Source: Bacillota bacterium (GTDB taxonomy: Bacteria > Bacillota > Bacilli > Bacillales > Cytobacillaceae). From it: a stretch of 64,000 nt of DNA. Each line of letters starts with the position of its first letter. Positions within the stretch are counted from its first letter, which is position 1. The notes below the pieces were generated by a model, which worked only from the letters and a program-made list of their open reading frames with translations, was not told where the DNA came from and made no database searches. The DNA lies in contig JAUZPL010000005.1 in the NCBI GenBank assembly GCA_030705955.1, positions 1-64,000 of the forward strand. Direction: 5' to 3'. This document shows, in pieces, positions 16,664-26,883 of the stretch. Position numbers and translations under genes: made by a program.

Positions 16664-16679
16664 ACGAATAATTATTCGT
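16664..16679. promoter_or_regulatory. Perfect 16-base palindrome, possible operator
   Basis: ACGAATAATTATTCGT is an uninterrupted palindrome upstream of the 61-residue gene. It resembles, imperfectly, the LexA (DinR) box CGAAC-N4-GTTCG of Bacillus, with T for C in each half. It could be a repressor site. Confidence 0.35.
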
Positions 16680-16950
16680 ACATTTATAAAATTATTTCTT
16701 ACTACCTAAGGGGTTCAATTCTTTATGGACTGTTTCAACTACAACATTTCGTCTTATTTACCCCTTCCATATAATCGATTATAATGGTTAGTGAAGCCTA
16801 ATTGGAAGTAGGTATCTACATTACACATTTGTTAAATCCCCCATTCCTGTCTTCCTCAAAATCTTAAAATCCTTCAATTATTTATTCCACATTAAACCCC
16901 ACTTGTATAGTAGTACCAGGCAAAGTTTTAGTTGTAAGTAAGGAGCCGAA
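16680..16950. other. Intergenic region upstream of topB
   Basis: This is AT-rich sequence without a credible reading frame. A possible -10 box (TTGTATAGT near 16902) lies about 45 bases before topB. No riboswitch fold or repeat was recognised. Confidence 0.3.
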
Positions 16951-19131
16951 ATGATGAAGTTAATCATAGCTGAGAAACCGGATCAAGCCTCAACCTTGGC
17001 CTCAATTTTTAAGCATAAAAGACAAAATGGATTTATTGAAATATATCCTAATGACATGTTTATGAATGGTGCGTATGTTACATGGGCAATTGGACATCTA
17101 TGTCAATTGTTGCCTCCAGAAAAATATCAGCCTGAATGGAAAAAGTGGACATTAGAAACATTACCACTCATTCCAAACCATTTTGAATATGAGGTAACTA
17201 GAGATAAAGCAAAGCAATTTTCTATTATAAAAAAGTTAGTTTCTAACCCTTCTGTTCATGAAATTATTCATGCAGGTGACGCAGGAAGAGAAGGGGAACT
17301 TATTATACGAAATATTCTACGGTTGCTAAAATGTCAAAAACCGATGAAAAGACTATGGATTTCCTCCTTAACGCCAAATTCCATTAAGGAAGGCTTTCAA
17401 AAACTTTTAGTTGAAAATGAAACCCGTCATTTATATTTTGAAGCCTATACACGTGCCTGTGCAGATTGGGTTGTTGGTATGAACGCGTCAAGGCTATATA
17501 GCTTACTCTTACAAAAACAGGGATTTTCTGATGTTTTTTCAGTTGGAAGAGTGCAGACACCTACACTTGCACTTATTGTCAAAAGGGAAAAAGAAATTGA
17601 GGATTTTAAATCAGAACCGTATTGGGAGGTTCAGGCTCAGTTTTTAATTAATAGTAAAAAATATATGGGCAAATGGAACAACAATGGTGAAACTCGCATT
17701 AACTCCAAAGAATTAGCAGAAAAAATAGCAGCCTTTTGTAAGGAAAAGGCTGCTGAAATTATTGATGTAATATCTGAAAGAAAGGAATTTTTTCCGCCTT
17801 TTCTATATAACTTGTCTGCTTTACAAGCAGATGCAAATAAACGATTTAAATTTTCACCAAAGAAAACACTTGATATCCTTCAAAAACTTTATCAAAAAGG
17901 ACATGTTTCTTACCCTAGAAGTGATTCAAGGTATGTAACAAAGGAAGAAGCAGCTACTTTTCCGGATATATTAAACAAATTAAGCCATCTAGAGGAGTAT
18001 AAAAAACATTTCCCGCTACCTTTTGGTTCTATTGTGGAGAATAAAAGGTATGTGAACGAAAAAAAAGTGACAGACCACTATGCTATTATTCCAACTGAGC
18101 AAATACCAAATGTAGAAAAATTAGATCCAGATGAGAGGAAACTCTACGATTTGATTGTGAAAAGCCTTATTGCCGCCCATTATAACAAGGCGATAGTTGA
18201 ATATACCTCTGTTACAACTTTAGTAGATGGACGAGCTACATTCATCTCTAAAGGTAAGGTGCAAATGGATGATGGTTGGAGAAAAGTGATCCACATGAAG
18301 GAACAAGAAGATGAACCTGCTCTTCCAAATCTTCAAAAAGGGGAACATGGTAAAACGGGAAAGGTGGAGGCTACGGGAAAGGAAACTCAACCTCCAAAGC
18401 GCTATACAGAGGGTCAATTGATTACCTTAATGAAAACAGCTGGAAAGCACATTGAAGATAAAGAGCTTGAAAGAGTTCTTGCAAATACGGAAGGTCTCGG
18501 TACTGAGGCGACTAGAGCGGGCATTATTACAATGTTAAAGGAAAGGAAATATATTGAGGTAACAAAAAATATTGTATACCCAACAGCAAAAGCGAAAATA
18601 TTAATTCAAGCGATTGGGTCAGAAATCCTTGCCTCCCCAGAAATGACGGCAAAATGGGAACAAAAGTTGAAGGAAATATCTGAAGGGTCATTCTCTCCAA
18701 AAAGCTTTATGGAACAAACCAATAAAATGATGATGCATTTAATATCAGTTTGTGTTGGACACTCCGCAGAATGGGTGTTTTTGGAGAAGGATCGCGAGGG
18801 ATTTACACCGGGAAAGAAAAAATCAAAGTATAATGAAAAACTTGGTCCATGCAAAAAATGTGACGGATTTTTAATTGACAAAGGCAGTTTTTACGGGTGT
18901 ACTAATTTTACTAAAATCAAATGTGATTTTACTTTGTCAAAAAAAATATTAGGCAAATTGATTACTCAAAAAAATATAAAAAAACTCCTCACAGAGGGTG
19001 CAACTGATGTAATAGAAGGCTTTAAAAATAAGGAAAAGGTATTTAATGCTTCGCTAGTTTGGGATAACACGGAGAAAAAGGTACGTTTTTCTTTTCAAAA
19101 TACAGAAAGCCCAAAAATGGAACAGAAGTGA
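16951..19131 (+). CDS. topB: DNA topoisomerase III
   Basis: This 726-residue type IA topoisomerase decatenates DNA through a 5'-phosphotyrosine link. The N-terminal Toprim domain has IAEKPDQAS (E8) and AGDAGREGELI with the metal-binding acidic residues. The catalytic Tyr lies in VSYPRSDSRY (about residue 321). A C-terminal Cys4 zinc element (CKKCDG...GCTNFTKIKC, about 631-656) is present. Length matches the family. AAGGAG sits 6 bases before the first of two tandem ATG codons. It appears to be a single-gene unit. Confidence 0.96.
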   Translation: MMKLIIAEKPDQASTLASIFKHKRQNGFIEIYPNDMFMNGAYVTWAIGHLCQLLPPEKYQPEWKKWTLETLPLIPNHFEYEVTRDKAKQFSIIKKLVSNPSVHEIIHAGDAGREGELIIRNILRLLKCQKPMKRLWISSLTPNSIKEGFQKLLVENETRHLYFEAYTRACADWVVGMNASRLYSLLLQKQGFSDVFSVGRVQTPTLALIVKREKEIEDFKSEPYWEVQAQFLINSKKYMGKWNNNGETRINSKELAEKIAAFCKEKAAEIIDVISERKEFFPPFLYNLSALQADANKRFKFSPKKTLDILQKLYQKGHVSYPRSDSRYVTKEEAATFPDILNKLSHLEEYKKHFPLPFGSIVENKRYVNEKKVTDHYAIIPTEQIPNVEKLDPDERKLYDLIVKSLIAAHYNKAIVEYTSVTTLVDGRATFISKGKVQMDDGWRKVIHMKEQEDEPALPNLQKGEHGKTGKVEATGKETQPPKRYTEGQLITLMKTAGKHIEDKELERVLANTEGLGTEATRAGIITMLKERKYIEVTKNIVYPTAKAKILIQAIGSEILASPEMTAKWEQKLKEISEGSFSPKSFMEQTNKMMMHLISVCVGHSAEWVFLEKDREGFTPGKKKSKYNEKLGPCKKCDGFLIDKGSFYGCTNFTKIKCDFTLSKKILGKLITQKNIKKLLTEGATDVIEGFKNKEKVFNASLVWDNTEKKVRFSFQNTESPKMEQK

Positions 19132-19262
19132 GTAATGGTATGTTAAAATATTGTGAAACATTCTCATAAATATAGTTGATAAGTGATATATCACCTTGTC
19201 TGGTTTTTTTATCTATAGTAAACTTTTTTATGATATTTTTTATTTTTAATGGGGGTCCGGGG

Positions 19263-19688
19263 ATGCCAACACCTAGTATGGAAGATTATATTGAACAAAT
19301 ATACAAGTTAATTGAAGAAAAAGGATATGCAAGGGTTTCAGATATTGCTGAGGCCTTATCAGTTCATCCCTCCTCTGTTACAAAAATGGTTCAAAAGCTT
19401 GATAAAGATGAATACCTTGTTTATGAAAAATATAGAGGCCTTATCCTTACGTCAAAAGGTAAAAAGATTGGGAAGCGTCTTGTTTATCGACATGAGCTGC
19501 TTGAACAGCTTTTAAAAATAATCGGGGTAAAAGAAGAAAATATTTATCATGATGTTGAAGGAATTGAGCATCATTTAAGCTGGGATTCCATTGACAGGAT
19601 CGGTGATCTTGTTCAATTTTTTGAAGAAGACTTAAAGCGAATTGATGCTTTAAGTGAAATACAAAAGAGGAACGAGGAACATTCATAA
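19263..19688 (+). CDS. mntR: Manganese-responsive transcription regulator MntR
   Basis: This 141-residue DtxR-family repressor has an N-terminal winged helix ([21 protein letters not shown]) and a dimerisation and metal domain. Every metal ligand known for B. subtilis MntR is present at the same number: D8, E11, H77, E99, E102 and H103. It should therefore bind two Mn2+ per subunit and repress manganese uptake genes. The ATG at 19263 gives the exact family length; a longer frame from 19176 does not. No regulated transporter is in the window. Confidence 0.96.
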   Translation: MPTPSMEDYIEQIYKLIEEKGYARVSDIAEALSVHPSSVTKMVQKLDKDEYLVYEKYRGLILTSKGKKIGKRLVYRHELLEQLLKIIGVKEENIYHDVEGIEHHLSWDSIDRIGDLVQFFEEDLKRIDALSEIQKRNEEHS

Positions 19689-19692
19689 AATG

Positions 19693-19718
19693 AGCACCTA
19701 GTGATCTAGGTGCTTTTA
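19693..19718. terminator. Bidirectional terminator after mntR
   Basis: Arms AGCACCTAG and CTAGGTGCT (loop TGAT) are followed by TTTTAAAAT. It also ends the convergent small gene whose stop is at 19716. Confidence 0.75.
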
Positions 19719-19928
19719 AAATGTATTTGGCAAGGAATCAAAAGATGAACCATCTTGTGTTGTTAAATAGGAATGGCCTTCTAAATCCACCTGTTTTAAT
19801 ATTCCCTCAATAAAACCACTTTCAACCTCCATTATAGCCTTTTGATAAGATATAATCCTTCCTGTTGAAGTAACGAAGCTAATGATATCTCCAAAGTGGT
19901 TGCGATGTAAGGCAATAAATTTTTCCAA
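19716..19928 (-). CDS. Small DUF3892-like protein
   Basis: This 70-residue protein starts with TTG, with GGAGG about 8 bases upstream. HRNHFGDIISFVTSTGRIIS (residues 8-27) then AIMEVESGFIEGI (31-43) recall the DUF3892 family of short Bacillaceae proteins, which share H-R-N-x2-G-D-I-I and S-G-R-x-I-S. No function is known and no membrane segment is present. Confidence 0.6.
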   Translation of the reverse strand: MEKFIALHRNHFGDIISFVTSTGRIISYQKAIMEVESGFIEGILKQVDLEGHSYLTTQDGSSFDSLPNTF

Positions 19929-20079
19929 AATAATGTCCTCCTTTTAAGAAAAAAACACAAATAAGTCCTTTTAAAATATTCTTTCTTTATTGTATGTAAA
20001 GTAAACAAAAAGGACTTTGATTATTTCATGCGAATAGGTATAATGAAAGCGATTTCTTTTTTATGACAGGAGGGGTCAA

Positions 20080-20751
20080 ATGGTGGAATGGGTTCAAGAA
20101 TCGGAACGACAATGGGATAAAAGGGCTGAGGATTGGTATTTAAAAAGTAAAGAAATGTGGGAAATAGGTAGCAGAAGGGAAATTATTCCTCTTTTTGAAA
20201 GATACTTGGGAAAAGGGGATCGTATTTGTGATTTGGGCTGTGGAGATGGATATGCCTCATTTATGCTTGCAAAAAAAGGCTTTCAAGTAACTGGAATAGA
20301 TGTTTCAGAACAGATGCTTGAAAAGGCAAGGCAAAGAGCAGAGGGGCTGCCAGTCAATTATGTAAGGAAGGATATATCATCGTTGCTATTTGCAAATGAA
20401 GCATTTGATGCCGTTATGGCCATTAATTCACTGGAATGGATAGAAAATCCACTACAAGGATTGCTAGAAATAAAGCGTGTTACAAAAAGTGGGGGCCATA
20501 TTTGTATTGCCATTTTAGGGCCAACGTCAATGCCGCGTACAAATAGTTTTCGTAGATTACTAGGAGAAAAGGTTATCTGTAACACTATGATGCCTTGGGA
20601 GCTTGAAAAACTAGCTAAAGATAACGGCCTTACAAAAATTGATGAAATGGGTGTTTATAAAAGGGGTGTAGAAAAATCACAAATTGAATCACTTTCCATG
20701 GAATTAAAACAAGCTCTTTCATTCTTATGGGTTTTTATATTGAAAAAATAA
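20080..20751 (+). CDS. Class I SAM-dependent methyltransferase
   Basis: This 223-residue Rossmann-fold enzyme has motif I ICDLGCGDGYAS (49-60), the acidic end of strand 2 VTGIDVSEQML, and the post-I DAVMAINSLEWIENP region of small-molecule methyltransferases. The substrate cannot be told. AGGAGGGG lies 6 bases before the ATG. The gene stands alone, convergent with metA, and shares the terminator at 20751-20775. Confidence 0.82.
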   Translation: MVEWVQESERQWDKRAEDWYLKSKEMWEIGSRREIIPLFERYLGKGDRICDLGCGDGYASFMLAKKGFQVTGIDVSEQMLEKARQRAEGLPVNYVRKDISSLLFANEAFDAVMAINSLEWIENPLQGLLEIKRVTKSGGHICIAILGPTSMPRTNSFRRLLGEKVICNTMMPWELEKLAKDNGLTKIDEMGVYKRGVEKSQIESLSMELKQALSFLWVFILKK

Positions 20752-20775
20752 AAAACATCGGGTAATACCGATGCC
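20751..20775 (-). terminator. Terminator of metA, possibly bidirectional
   Basis: Stem CATCGG/CCGATG with loop GTAATA is followed on the minus strand by TTTTTTATTTTTTC, a good U-tract for metA. The plus-strand tail is weaker. Confidence 0.7.
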
Positions 20776-20780
20776 TTCTA

Positions 20781-21689
20781 TTATTCCCAACTAAAAGGGG
20801 TTTCTTGATATACATAATAATTGAGCCAGTTGGAGAAGAATAAATGTCCATGGGAGCGCCAAGAATTAATAGGTGGTTTTCCTGGATCATTATTTGGAAA
20901 ATAGTTTTCAGGGATATGAATTTCAAGCCCTTTGTAAAGATCCCTTGAATATTCCAAGGCTAAAGAATTTGATTCGTATTCCAAGTGTCCAGTTATCATC
21001 ACATGTTTCCTATCCCTAGAAGCAATTAATAAGGCTCCTGCCTCCTTTGATGCTGCGAGCAGCTTTAATTGGGGATGATTTGTAATATCATCAATTGAAA
21101 CATCCGTATAGCGAGAATGTGGTGCGAAAAATAAATCATCGAAACCTCTAAGTAAAATCTCATTTTCTTCAAAAATTTGATGAGTATATATTCCAGAACA
21201 CTTTTGTGATAATTCAAATTTTTCAATGCTGTAATGATAATATAGAGCTGCCTGTGATCCCCAGCAAATATGTAGTGTGGATGTGACATTTTTTTTCGTC
21301 CATTCCATAATTTTGGTTAACTCTTTCCAATATTGGACTTGTTCAAAATCTAATAGTTCCACGGGGGCACCGGTGATTATCATTCCATCAAATTTTTGTT
21401 GTCTAACATTTGTGAAGGTTGTATAAAACTGCTCTAGATGCTGTTTGTCTGTGTGTTTAGATTCATAGGAATCTGTCTTTAAAAATTTAATATTTACCTG
21501 TAATGGTGTATTACCTAATAGACGTAAAAGCTGTGTTTCCGTTCTCTCTTTTTCAGGCATTAAATTTAAGATCAGTATATTTAATGGTCGAATATCCTGA
21601 GTAGTTGCTCTTTTTTCGTCCATAATAAAAATATTTTCTTGTTCAAGAATTTCTCTTGCAGGTAAATCCCTTGGAATATTTATAGGCAA
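20781..21689 (-). CDS. metA: Homoserine O-acetyltransferase MetA
   Basis: This 302-residue enzyme of the class-I-glutamine-amidotransferase-like MetA family activates homoserine in methionine synthesis. The nucleophile is C142 in [12 protein letters not shown]. Residue 111 is Glu (GAPVELL); in B. cereus MetA a Glu here selects acetyl-CoA over succinyl-CoA, so acetylation is inferred. AAAAGGAGATGATC precedes the ATG. The 167-base gap to the divergent fhs gene shows no SAM riboswitch, so control by that route is not supported here. Confidence 0.94.
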   Translation of the reverse strand: MPINIPRDLPAREILEQENIFIMDEKRATTQDIRPLNILILNLMPEKERTETQLLRLLGNTPLQVNIKFLKTDSYESKHTDKQHLEQFYTTFTNVRQQKFDGMIITGAPVELLDFEQVQYWKELTKIMEWTKKNVTSTLHICWGSQAALYYHYSIEKFELSQKCSGIYTHQIFEENEILLRGFDDLFFAPHSRYTDVSIDDITNHPQLKLLAASKEAGALLIASRDRKHVMITGHLEYESNSLALEYSRDLYKGLEIHIPENYFPNNDPGKPPINSWRSHGHLFFSNWLNYYVYQETPFSWE

Positions 21690-21856
21690 ATGATCATCTC
21701 CTTTTTAGAAAATTCAATATTTTAATTATAAACATTTTGTGAAGAGGAGCAAATAGATTATATATATTTTTTAATATAATTTTTTTCGGAAACATCACCT
21801 ATTTTTGATACAATAAACATGGTTAACTATCTAATAGATGGAATGAGGGGAAGTAA

Positions 21857-23545
21857 ATGGGTATGGAGATAGAATATAAATCTGATATTGAAATTGCACA
21901 AGAGGCAAAAATGAAACCTATCCTCGAAATTGCAGAAAAGATTGGCCTTCTGGAGGAGGACCTTGAGCTTTTTGGTAAATTTAAAGCAAAAATTTCTAAT
22001 GAAGCACTTAAAAAGTTACAATCAAAAGAGAGTGGAAAAATTATTCTGGTTACCTCTATTAACCCTACCCCGGCAGGTGAAGGGAAGTCGACAGTTACCG
22101 TTGGCCTTGCAGATGCCTTTAACCGGATTGGAAAAAAAACAATGATTGCAATGCGGGAGCCTTCCTTAGGACCAACAATGGGAATTAAAGGTGGTGCAAC
22201 AGGCGGAGGGTATTCACAGGTACTACCAATGGAAGATATTAACCTTCATTTTACCGGTGATCTTCACGCCATAACTACTGCAAATAACGCGCTCGCAGCT
22301 TTAATTGATAATCATATGCAACAAGGAAATGAACTGCGAATCGATCAGAGGAGAATTGTTTGGAAACGGGCAGTGGACTTAAATGATCGGGCATTAAGAA
22401 AAGTAATTATTGGTCTTGGCGGCCCGCTTCAAGGTATCCCAAGGGAAGATGGTTTTGATATAACCGTTGCCTCAGAAATTATGGCTGTACTTTGTCTTGC
22501 AACAGATCTTAAAGATTTAAAGGCAAGATTATCAAGAATGGTCATTGCCTATAATGAGCAAAAGGAACCTGTTACAGTTGGGGACCTTGGTGTAGAAGGA
22601 GCATTAACATTATTATTGAAGGATGCAGTGAAGCCAAACCTTGTCCAAACAATAGAGCATACACCTGCACTTATTCATGGCGGTCCTTTTGCAAATATTG
22701 CCCACGGTTGTAATAGTGTTATAGCTACTGTAGCAGCTTCAAAGTTAGCAGATTATGTAATAACTGAAGGCGGATTTGGGGCAGACTTAGGTGCAGAGAA
22801 ATTTTTACATATTAAGTCTAGAAGCGCAGGTTTTAAACCAGAGGCAGTTGTCATTGTTGCAACCATACGTGCTTTAAAAATGCATGGTGGTGTTGCTAAA
22901 ACTGATCTTGCTAAAGAAAATGTACCAGCCCTAACTTTAGGATTTGCAAACTTACAAAAACATATAGAAACTGTAAGAAGCTTTGGTCTTCCAGCAGTTG
23001 TTGCCATTAATAAATTTATTTCAGACACAAAATCAGAAGTCCAAACCCTTCTGGAATGGTGTAAACGGGAGAATATTCCTGTTGCATTAACAGAGGTTTG
23101 GGAAAAGGGAGGAGAAGGGGGAATTGAACTTGCCCAAACCCTCTTAAAGGTGATTGATACAGAAGAAAATCATTTCCATCCATTATACGAATTATCGGAC
23201 TCTATCGAAGAGAAAGTACGTACAATCGTACAAAAGGTTTATGGAGGCAAGGATGTAGACTTCTCACCAAAAGCGAAGAAACAATTGGTTGATTTTGAGA
23301 AACTTGGTTGGTCTCATCTAGCTGTTTGCATGGCAAAGACACAATATTCCTTATCAGATGATCCAGGAAAATTAGGCAGGCCAACAGACTTTACTGTGAC
23401 AGTTCGGGAATTTAAACCTTCGATTGGGGCAGGGTTTATTGTTGCACTGACAGGAGAAGTCATGACGATGCCAGGTCTTCCTAAAAAACCGGCTGCACTT
23501 AATATGGATGTTGATGAAAACGGAAACGCAGTGGGACTTTTCTAA
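21857..23545 (+). CDS. fhs: Formate-tetrahydrofolate ligase
   Basis: This 562-residue ATP-dependent ligase makes 10-formyl-THF from formate, feeding purine synthesis and formyl-Met. The family P-loop TPAGEGKST (about 73-81) is clear, followed by [19 protein letters not shown] (about 99-117). GAGGGG lies upstream of the ATG. B. subtilis is not known to have this enzyme, so this is an added one-carbon route. It sits divergent from metA, another gene tied to one-carbon metabolism. Confidence 0.96.
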   Translation: MGMEIEYKSDIEIAQEAKMKPILEIAEKIGLLEEDLELFGKFKAKISNEALKKLQSKESGKIILVTSINPTPAGEGKSTVTVGLADAFNRIGKKTMIAMREPSLGPTMGIKGGATGGGYSQVLPMEDINLHFTGDLHAITTANNALAALIDNHMQQGNELRIDQRRIVWKRAVDLNDRALRKVIIGLGGPLQGIPREDGFDITVASEIMAVLCLATDLKDLKARLSRMVIAYNEQKEPVTVGDLGVEGALTLLLKDAVKPNLVQTIEHTPALIHGGPFANIAHGCNSVIATVAASKLADYVITEGGFGADLGAEKFLHIKSRSAGFKPEAVVIVATIRALKMHGGVAKTDLAKENVPALTLGFANLQKHIETVRSFGLPAVVAINKFISDTKSEVQTLLEWCKRENIPVALTEVWEKGGEGGIELAQTLLKVIDTEENHFHPLYELSDSIEEKVRTIVQKVYGGKDVDFSPKAKKQLVDFEKLGWSHLAVCMAKTQYSLSDDPGKLGRPTDFTVTVREFKPSIGAGFIVALTGEVMTMPGLPKKPAALNMDVDENGNAVGLF

Positions 23546-23617
23546 GGTATTTTAATATGTGGTTGAAAAGATAGTTCCTTTTTTAGGCTTTGTCTTTTCC
23601 TCAAGGAGTGAAAAAAT

Positions 23618-24136
23618 ATGTTTGATCCAACAGCCTTCGAAAATATGAAAGTGGTTTTGGAAGGTGCACTTTATGATTTAGACATAACTGGAGACATTAT
23701 CATTACAGACCGAAACGATTGGATCAACACGGCAAAGCTATCTAGAAAATTTGACATCTATTTTCAGCTACCGGAAAATCCTGTTACTGCAAAATTAGAA
23801 TTAGATTCATCGTTGGAAAATTTGGCAGCAGAGCTTTTACCAGGTTATGCCTCAGATATACTTTCCGGCTGTTATATAAATTTAGAATTTTCTTTTTCCC
23901 ATCAACAACGAATTGTTGATTATAAAAAAGTTGAAAAAGTGCTTTTAGACATTTGGGGGGAGAATCGAAAGGTTATCCAATCGGTTACTTTTTATCCTCT
24001 CCAAAAGGAAAAAATTATGACAAGTGTGGCATCTGTCAAATTTGATCGAATCATATATGAAGATCAAATGAATGACTTGGTTGATATGATAGATGTAATG
24101 ATTACAACTTTAGAACAGTTGTCTTCATTTCTATAA
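23618..24136 (+). CDS. Hypothetical protein
   Basis: This 172-residue soluble protein has an AAGGAGTG ribosome site 7 bases before the ATG. It has no transmembrane segments and no cysteine-rich or nucleotide motif; its charged and aromatic composition (YINLEFSFSHQQRIVDYKK) suggests a mixed alpha/beta fold. It lies alone between fhs and the HD gene and is closed by its own terminator. I do not recognise the family. Confidence 0.65.
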   Translation: MFDPTAFENMKVVLEGALYDLDITGDIIITDRNDWINTAKLSRKFDIYFQLPENPVTAKLELDSSLENLAAELLPGYASDILSGCYINLEFSFSHQQRIVDYKKVEKVLLDIWGENRKVIQSVTFYPLQKEKIMTSVASVKFDRIIYEDQMNDLVDMIDVMITTLEQLSSFL

Positions 24137-24150
24137 GCTTTTTTAAATTA

Positions 24151-24187
24151 GAGGATGGCTAAAATGAAATGCCTTCCTCTTTTTTAT
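24151..24187 (+). terminator. Rho-independent terminator
   Basis: Arms GAGGatGGC and GCCttCCTC are followed by TTTTTTA, 15 bases after the stop of the hypothetical gene. Confidence 0.75.
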
Positions 24188-24243
24188 TTCTTTTCTTCTT
24201 TCTATTCATGTTAAAATAGCAAGGATGAAGGCAGGTGTTTAAA

Positions 24244-24891
24244 ATGAAAAAATCAATTCTTAAACAAACAGAAGAATATGTTCAAAATGAAATGGGTAGT
24301 GATTCAACGGGACATGATTGGTTTCATGTTGACAGAGTCAGGAAAAATGCACTAATGATTTGGAAAGAGGAACAGGCAGGAGATCCATTTATTATTGAAA
24401 TGGCAGCACTGCTTCATGATATATCAGACGAAAAATTAAATAGCAGTACAGATATAGGACAGGAAAAGCTTGACGCTTTTTTACAAAAAGCTACTTTATC
24501 TAACCTTGAAAAAATTCATATAAACCAAATAATTAAAACTATTTCTTTTAAGGGCGGGCAAAAGGTGGAGCTCTCGTCTGTAGAAGCAAAGATAGTTCAA
24601 GATGCTGATCGACTAGATGCGATAGGTTCCATTGGGATTGCCAGAGCATTTGCCTATGGTGGTAAAAAAGGACAACCTATTTATGATCCAAATATTAGTA
24701 TTAGAAATGAAATGAGCCTCGAAGAATATAGGAATGGAAAGTCAACGAGTATTCACCATTTCTATGAAAAACTTCTTAAGTTAAAAGATCTTTTACATAC
24801 CAAAACTGCAAGAAAAATGGCTGAAAGGCGGCACCAAACGATGCAGTTATTTTTAGATGAATTTTTTAAAGAATGGAATGGTCAGTCATGA
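24244..24891 (+). CDS. ypgQ: HD-domain phosphohydrolase (YpgQ-like)
   Basis: This 215-residue metal-dependent phosphohydrolase shows the HD ligands in order: HDWFH (H24), LLHDISD (H58, D59) and QDADRLDAIG (D near 125). The family hydrolyses nucleotides such as dNTPs or related compounds. The ATG at 24244 is favoured by GCAGGTG 6 bases upstream. Its stop overlaps the next gene's ATG (ATGA), so the two are coupled. Position near metA and ypgR matches B. subtilis ypgQ. Confidence 0.87.
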   Translation: MKKSILKQTEEYVQNEMGSDSTGHDWFHVDRVRKNALMIWKEEQAGDPFIIEMAALLHDISDEKLNSSTDIGQEKLDAFLQKATLSNLEKIHINQIIKTISFKGGQKVELSSVEAKIVQDADRLDAIGSIGIARAFAYGGKKGQPIYDPNISIRNEMSLEEYRNGKSTSIHHFYEKLLKLKDLLHTKTARKMAERRHQTMQLFLDEFFKEWNGQS

Positions 24892-26768
24892 AAATGCTCA
24901 CGGTTGAAAATGTTTCAAAAACATATGGAGAAAAACTATTATTTAATCAAATTTCCTTTACTATTGCAGAAAAGGAGAGAGTTGGTCTTATTGGAGTAAA
25001 TGGTACAGGAAAATCATCTTTATTGAAGATTTTAGCTGGGGTTGATATTCCAGACAATGGGAGCATTGTATCTGGTAAAGATTATACCATTTCCTATTTG
25101 GAACAACAGCCAGAGCTTGATTCAAATTTAACAGTTCTTGAGCAGGTATTTCACGGAGATGTACCCATATTAAAATTGATGCGTGATTATGAAAAAATAT
25201 TAATTCAGCTAAATGAATCCCAATTTAATGAAAATCTTCAGGAACAGTTATTTCAGTTACAAAAGCAGATGGATGCTTTAAACGCTTGGGATGCAAGCAC
25301 AAATGCCAAATCAATATTGACAAAGCTAGGAATCGAAGACTTTGGAAATAAGATAGGAGAGCTATCAGGGGGACAAAAAAAACGTGTAGCATTAGCGCAA
25401 GTATTAATTGAAAGCCCAGATTTATTAATTCTTGATGAACCAACCAACCATCTCGATTTTGATACGGTTAAATGGCTTGAGGAATACTTAAGTCGATATA
25501 AAGGATCCCTATTACTTGTAACGCATGACAGATATTTCTTAGACAGGGTGACAAACAGAATTTTTGAACTTAGCGATGGGAATCTGTACAGTTATAAAGG
25601 AAATTATGCTTCATTTCTTGAGGCAAAAGCAATTCGGGAAGAAAATGATGCTGCTACTCTAGAGAAACAGAAAAACTTATTTAGAAGAGAACTTGAATGG
25701 ATTAGGAGAGGCGCTCAAGCAAGATCAACAAAACAAAAAGCAAGGATTCAGCGCTTTGGCCAATTAGAGGAACAGATTGGAAGCTATAAAACCAATGAAA
25801 AGCTTGATATTACCCTAAATGGAAGCAGACTAGGCAAACAGGTTTTAGAGCTTAAGGATGCCAAAAAGCAATATGAAAACAAAGTGATTCTAGATTCCTT
25901 TGATTTACTTATAAAACCTCAAGATCGAATAGGGATTATTGGGAAAAATGGAACAGGAAAGTCAACATTATTAAACATTTTAGCCGGCAAAATTGCTCTC
26001 GACCAAGGTGAAATCATCATGGGGCAAACAGTCAAGCTCGCTTACTATACACAGGAAAGCGAGGACATGGATGAAAACATGAGAATGATTGAATATATAA
26101 AAGAAACTGCCCAGGTAGTAGAAACATCAGACGGCAAAACAATTTCTGCAGCCCAAATGTTAGAAAGATTTCTTTTCTCGCCATATTCACATGGTACTCC
26201 TATTCGCAAGCTGTCTGGGGGAGAAAAACGTAGATTATATTTGTTAAAGATTTTAATGACGTCCCCAAATGTTTTGTTATTGGATGAACCAACCAATGAC
26301 CTAGATACACAAACACTTACCGTTCTTGAAGATTATCTAGAGGATTTTCCAGGTGTAGTCATTACAGTTTCTCATGATCGATATTTCCTTGATAAGATTG
26401 CTGAACAGCTTCTTATTCTTAAAGGTGAAGGAAAAATAAACACCTTTTTCGGGAATTATTCAGAGTATCTTGAATTAGACTCTGCCGATAAGCCTGTAAA
26501 AACGGTATCATTGCCAACAAAAAAAGCTCCTGAGAAAGAAAAAAAGAAAAAGATGACGTATATGGAGAAAAAAGAGTGGGAAGAAATTGATACAAAAATC
26601 GCAGAAACTGAAGAGAAGCTTGAAGAAGTTTCAAAAGAACTTCAAAATATTGGAAGTGATTTTACAAAAGGACAGGATTTAGTGAAACGTGAGGCTGATC
26701 TGAATGAAAAGCTTGAACAATTCATTGAGAGATGGTCCTATCTTGCTGAACTCGCAGAAAATGAATAA
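24888..26768 (+). CDS. ABC-F family ATPase (YfmR/Uup-like)
   Basis: This soluble translation factor of 626 residues has two ABC ATPase domains and no membrane part. Walker A motifs GVNGTGKSS (about 36-44) and GKNGTGKST (about 347-355), signatures LSGGQ and LSGGE, and DEPTNHLD/DEPTNDLD are all present. A lysine-rich linker and C-terminal coiled coil (from about residue 545) are typical of the Uup/YfmR branch. Such proteins act at the ribosomal E site to relieve stalling. Start by ATGA overlap with ypgQ. Confidence 0.88.
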   Translation: MKMLTVENVSKTYGEKLLFNQISFTIAEKERVGLIGVNGTGKSSLLKILAGVDIPDNGSIVSGKDYTISYLEQQPELDSNLTVLEQVFHGDVPILKLMRDYEKILIQLNESQFNENLQEQLFQLQKQMDALNAWDASTNAKSILTKLGIEDFGNKIGELSGGQKKRVALAQVLIESPDLLILDEPTNHLDFDTVKWLEEYLSRYKGSLLLVTHDRYFLDRVTNRIFELSDGNLYSYKGNYASFLEAKAIREENDAATLEKQKNLFRRELEWIRRGAQARSTKQKARIQRFGQLEEQIGSYKTNEKLDITLNGSRLGKQVLELKDAKKQYENKVILDSFDLLIKPQDRIGIIGKNGTGKSTLLNILAGKIALDQGEIIMGQTVKLAYYTQESEDMDENMRMIEYIKETAQVVETSDGKTISAAQMLERFLFSPYSHGTPIRKLSGGEKRRLYLLKILMTSPNVLLLDEPTNDLDTQTLTVLEDYLEDFPGVVITVSHDRYFLDKIAEQLLILKGEGKINTFFGNYSEYLELDSADKPVKTVSLPTKKAPEKEKKKKMTYMEKKEWEEIDTKIAETEEKLEEVSKELQNIGSDFTKGQDLVKREADLNEKLEQFIERWSYLAELAENE

Positions 26769-26793
26769 AGTGCTTATTTGGCACTTTTTTTTT
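26767..26793 (+). terminator. Rho-independent terminator after the ABC-F gene
   Basis: Stem AAAGTGC/GCACTTT with loop TTATTTG is followed by nine T residues. It overlaps the stop codon region of the ABC-F gene. Confidence 0.8.
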
Positions 26794-26883
26794 ACATTCT
26801 ATTTTCCATTAAGCACAACAAATGAATATTCAACTCCTATTATGTTAAACTTGTTAAAGAATACAGAAGAAAAGGTGAAAGTC

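Noticed and set aside
21690-21856. SAM (S-box) or T-box leader for metA
   Set aside because: The gap to the divergent fhs gene is only 167 bases and shows none of the conserved S-box or T-box words.
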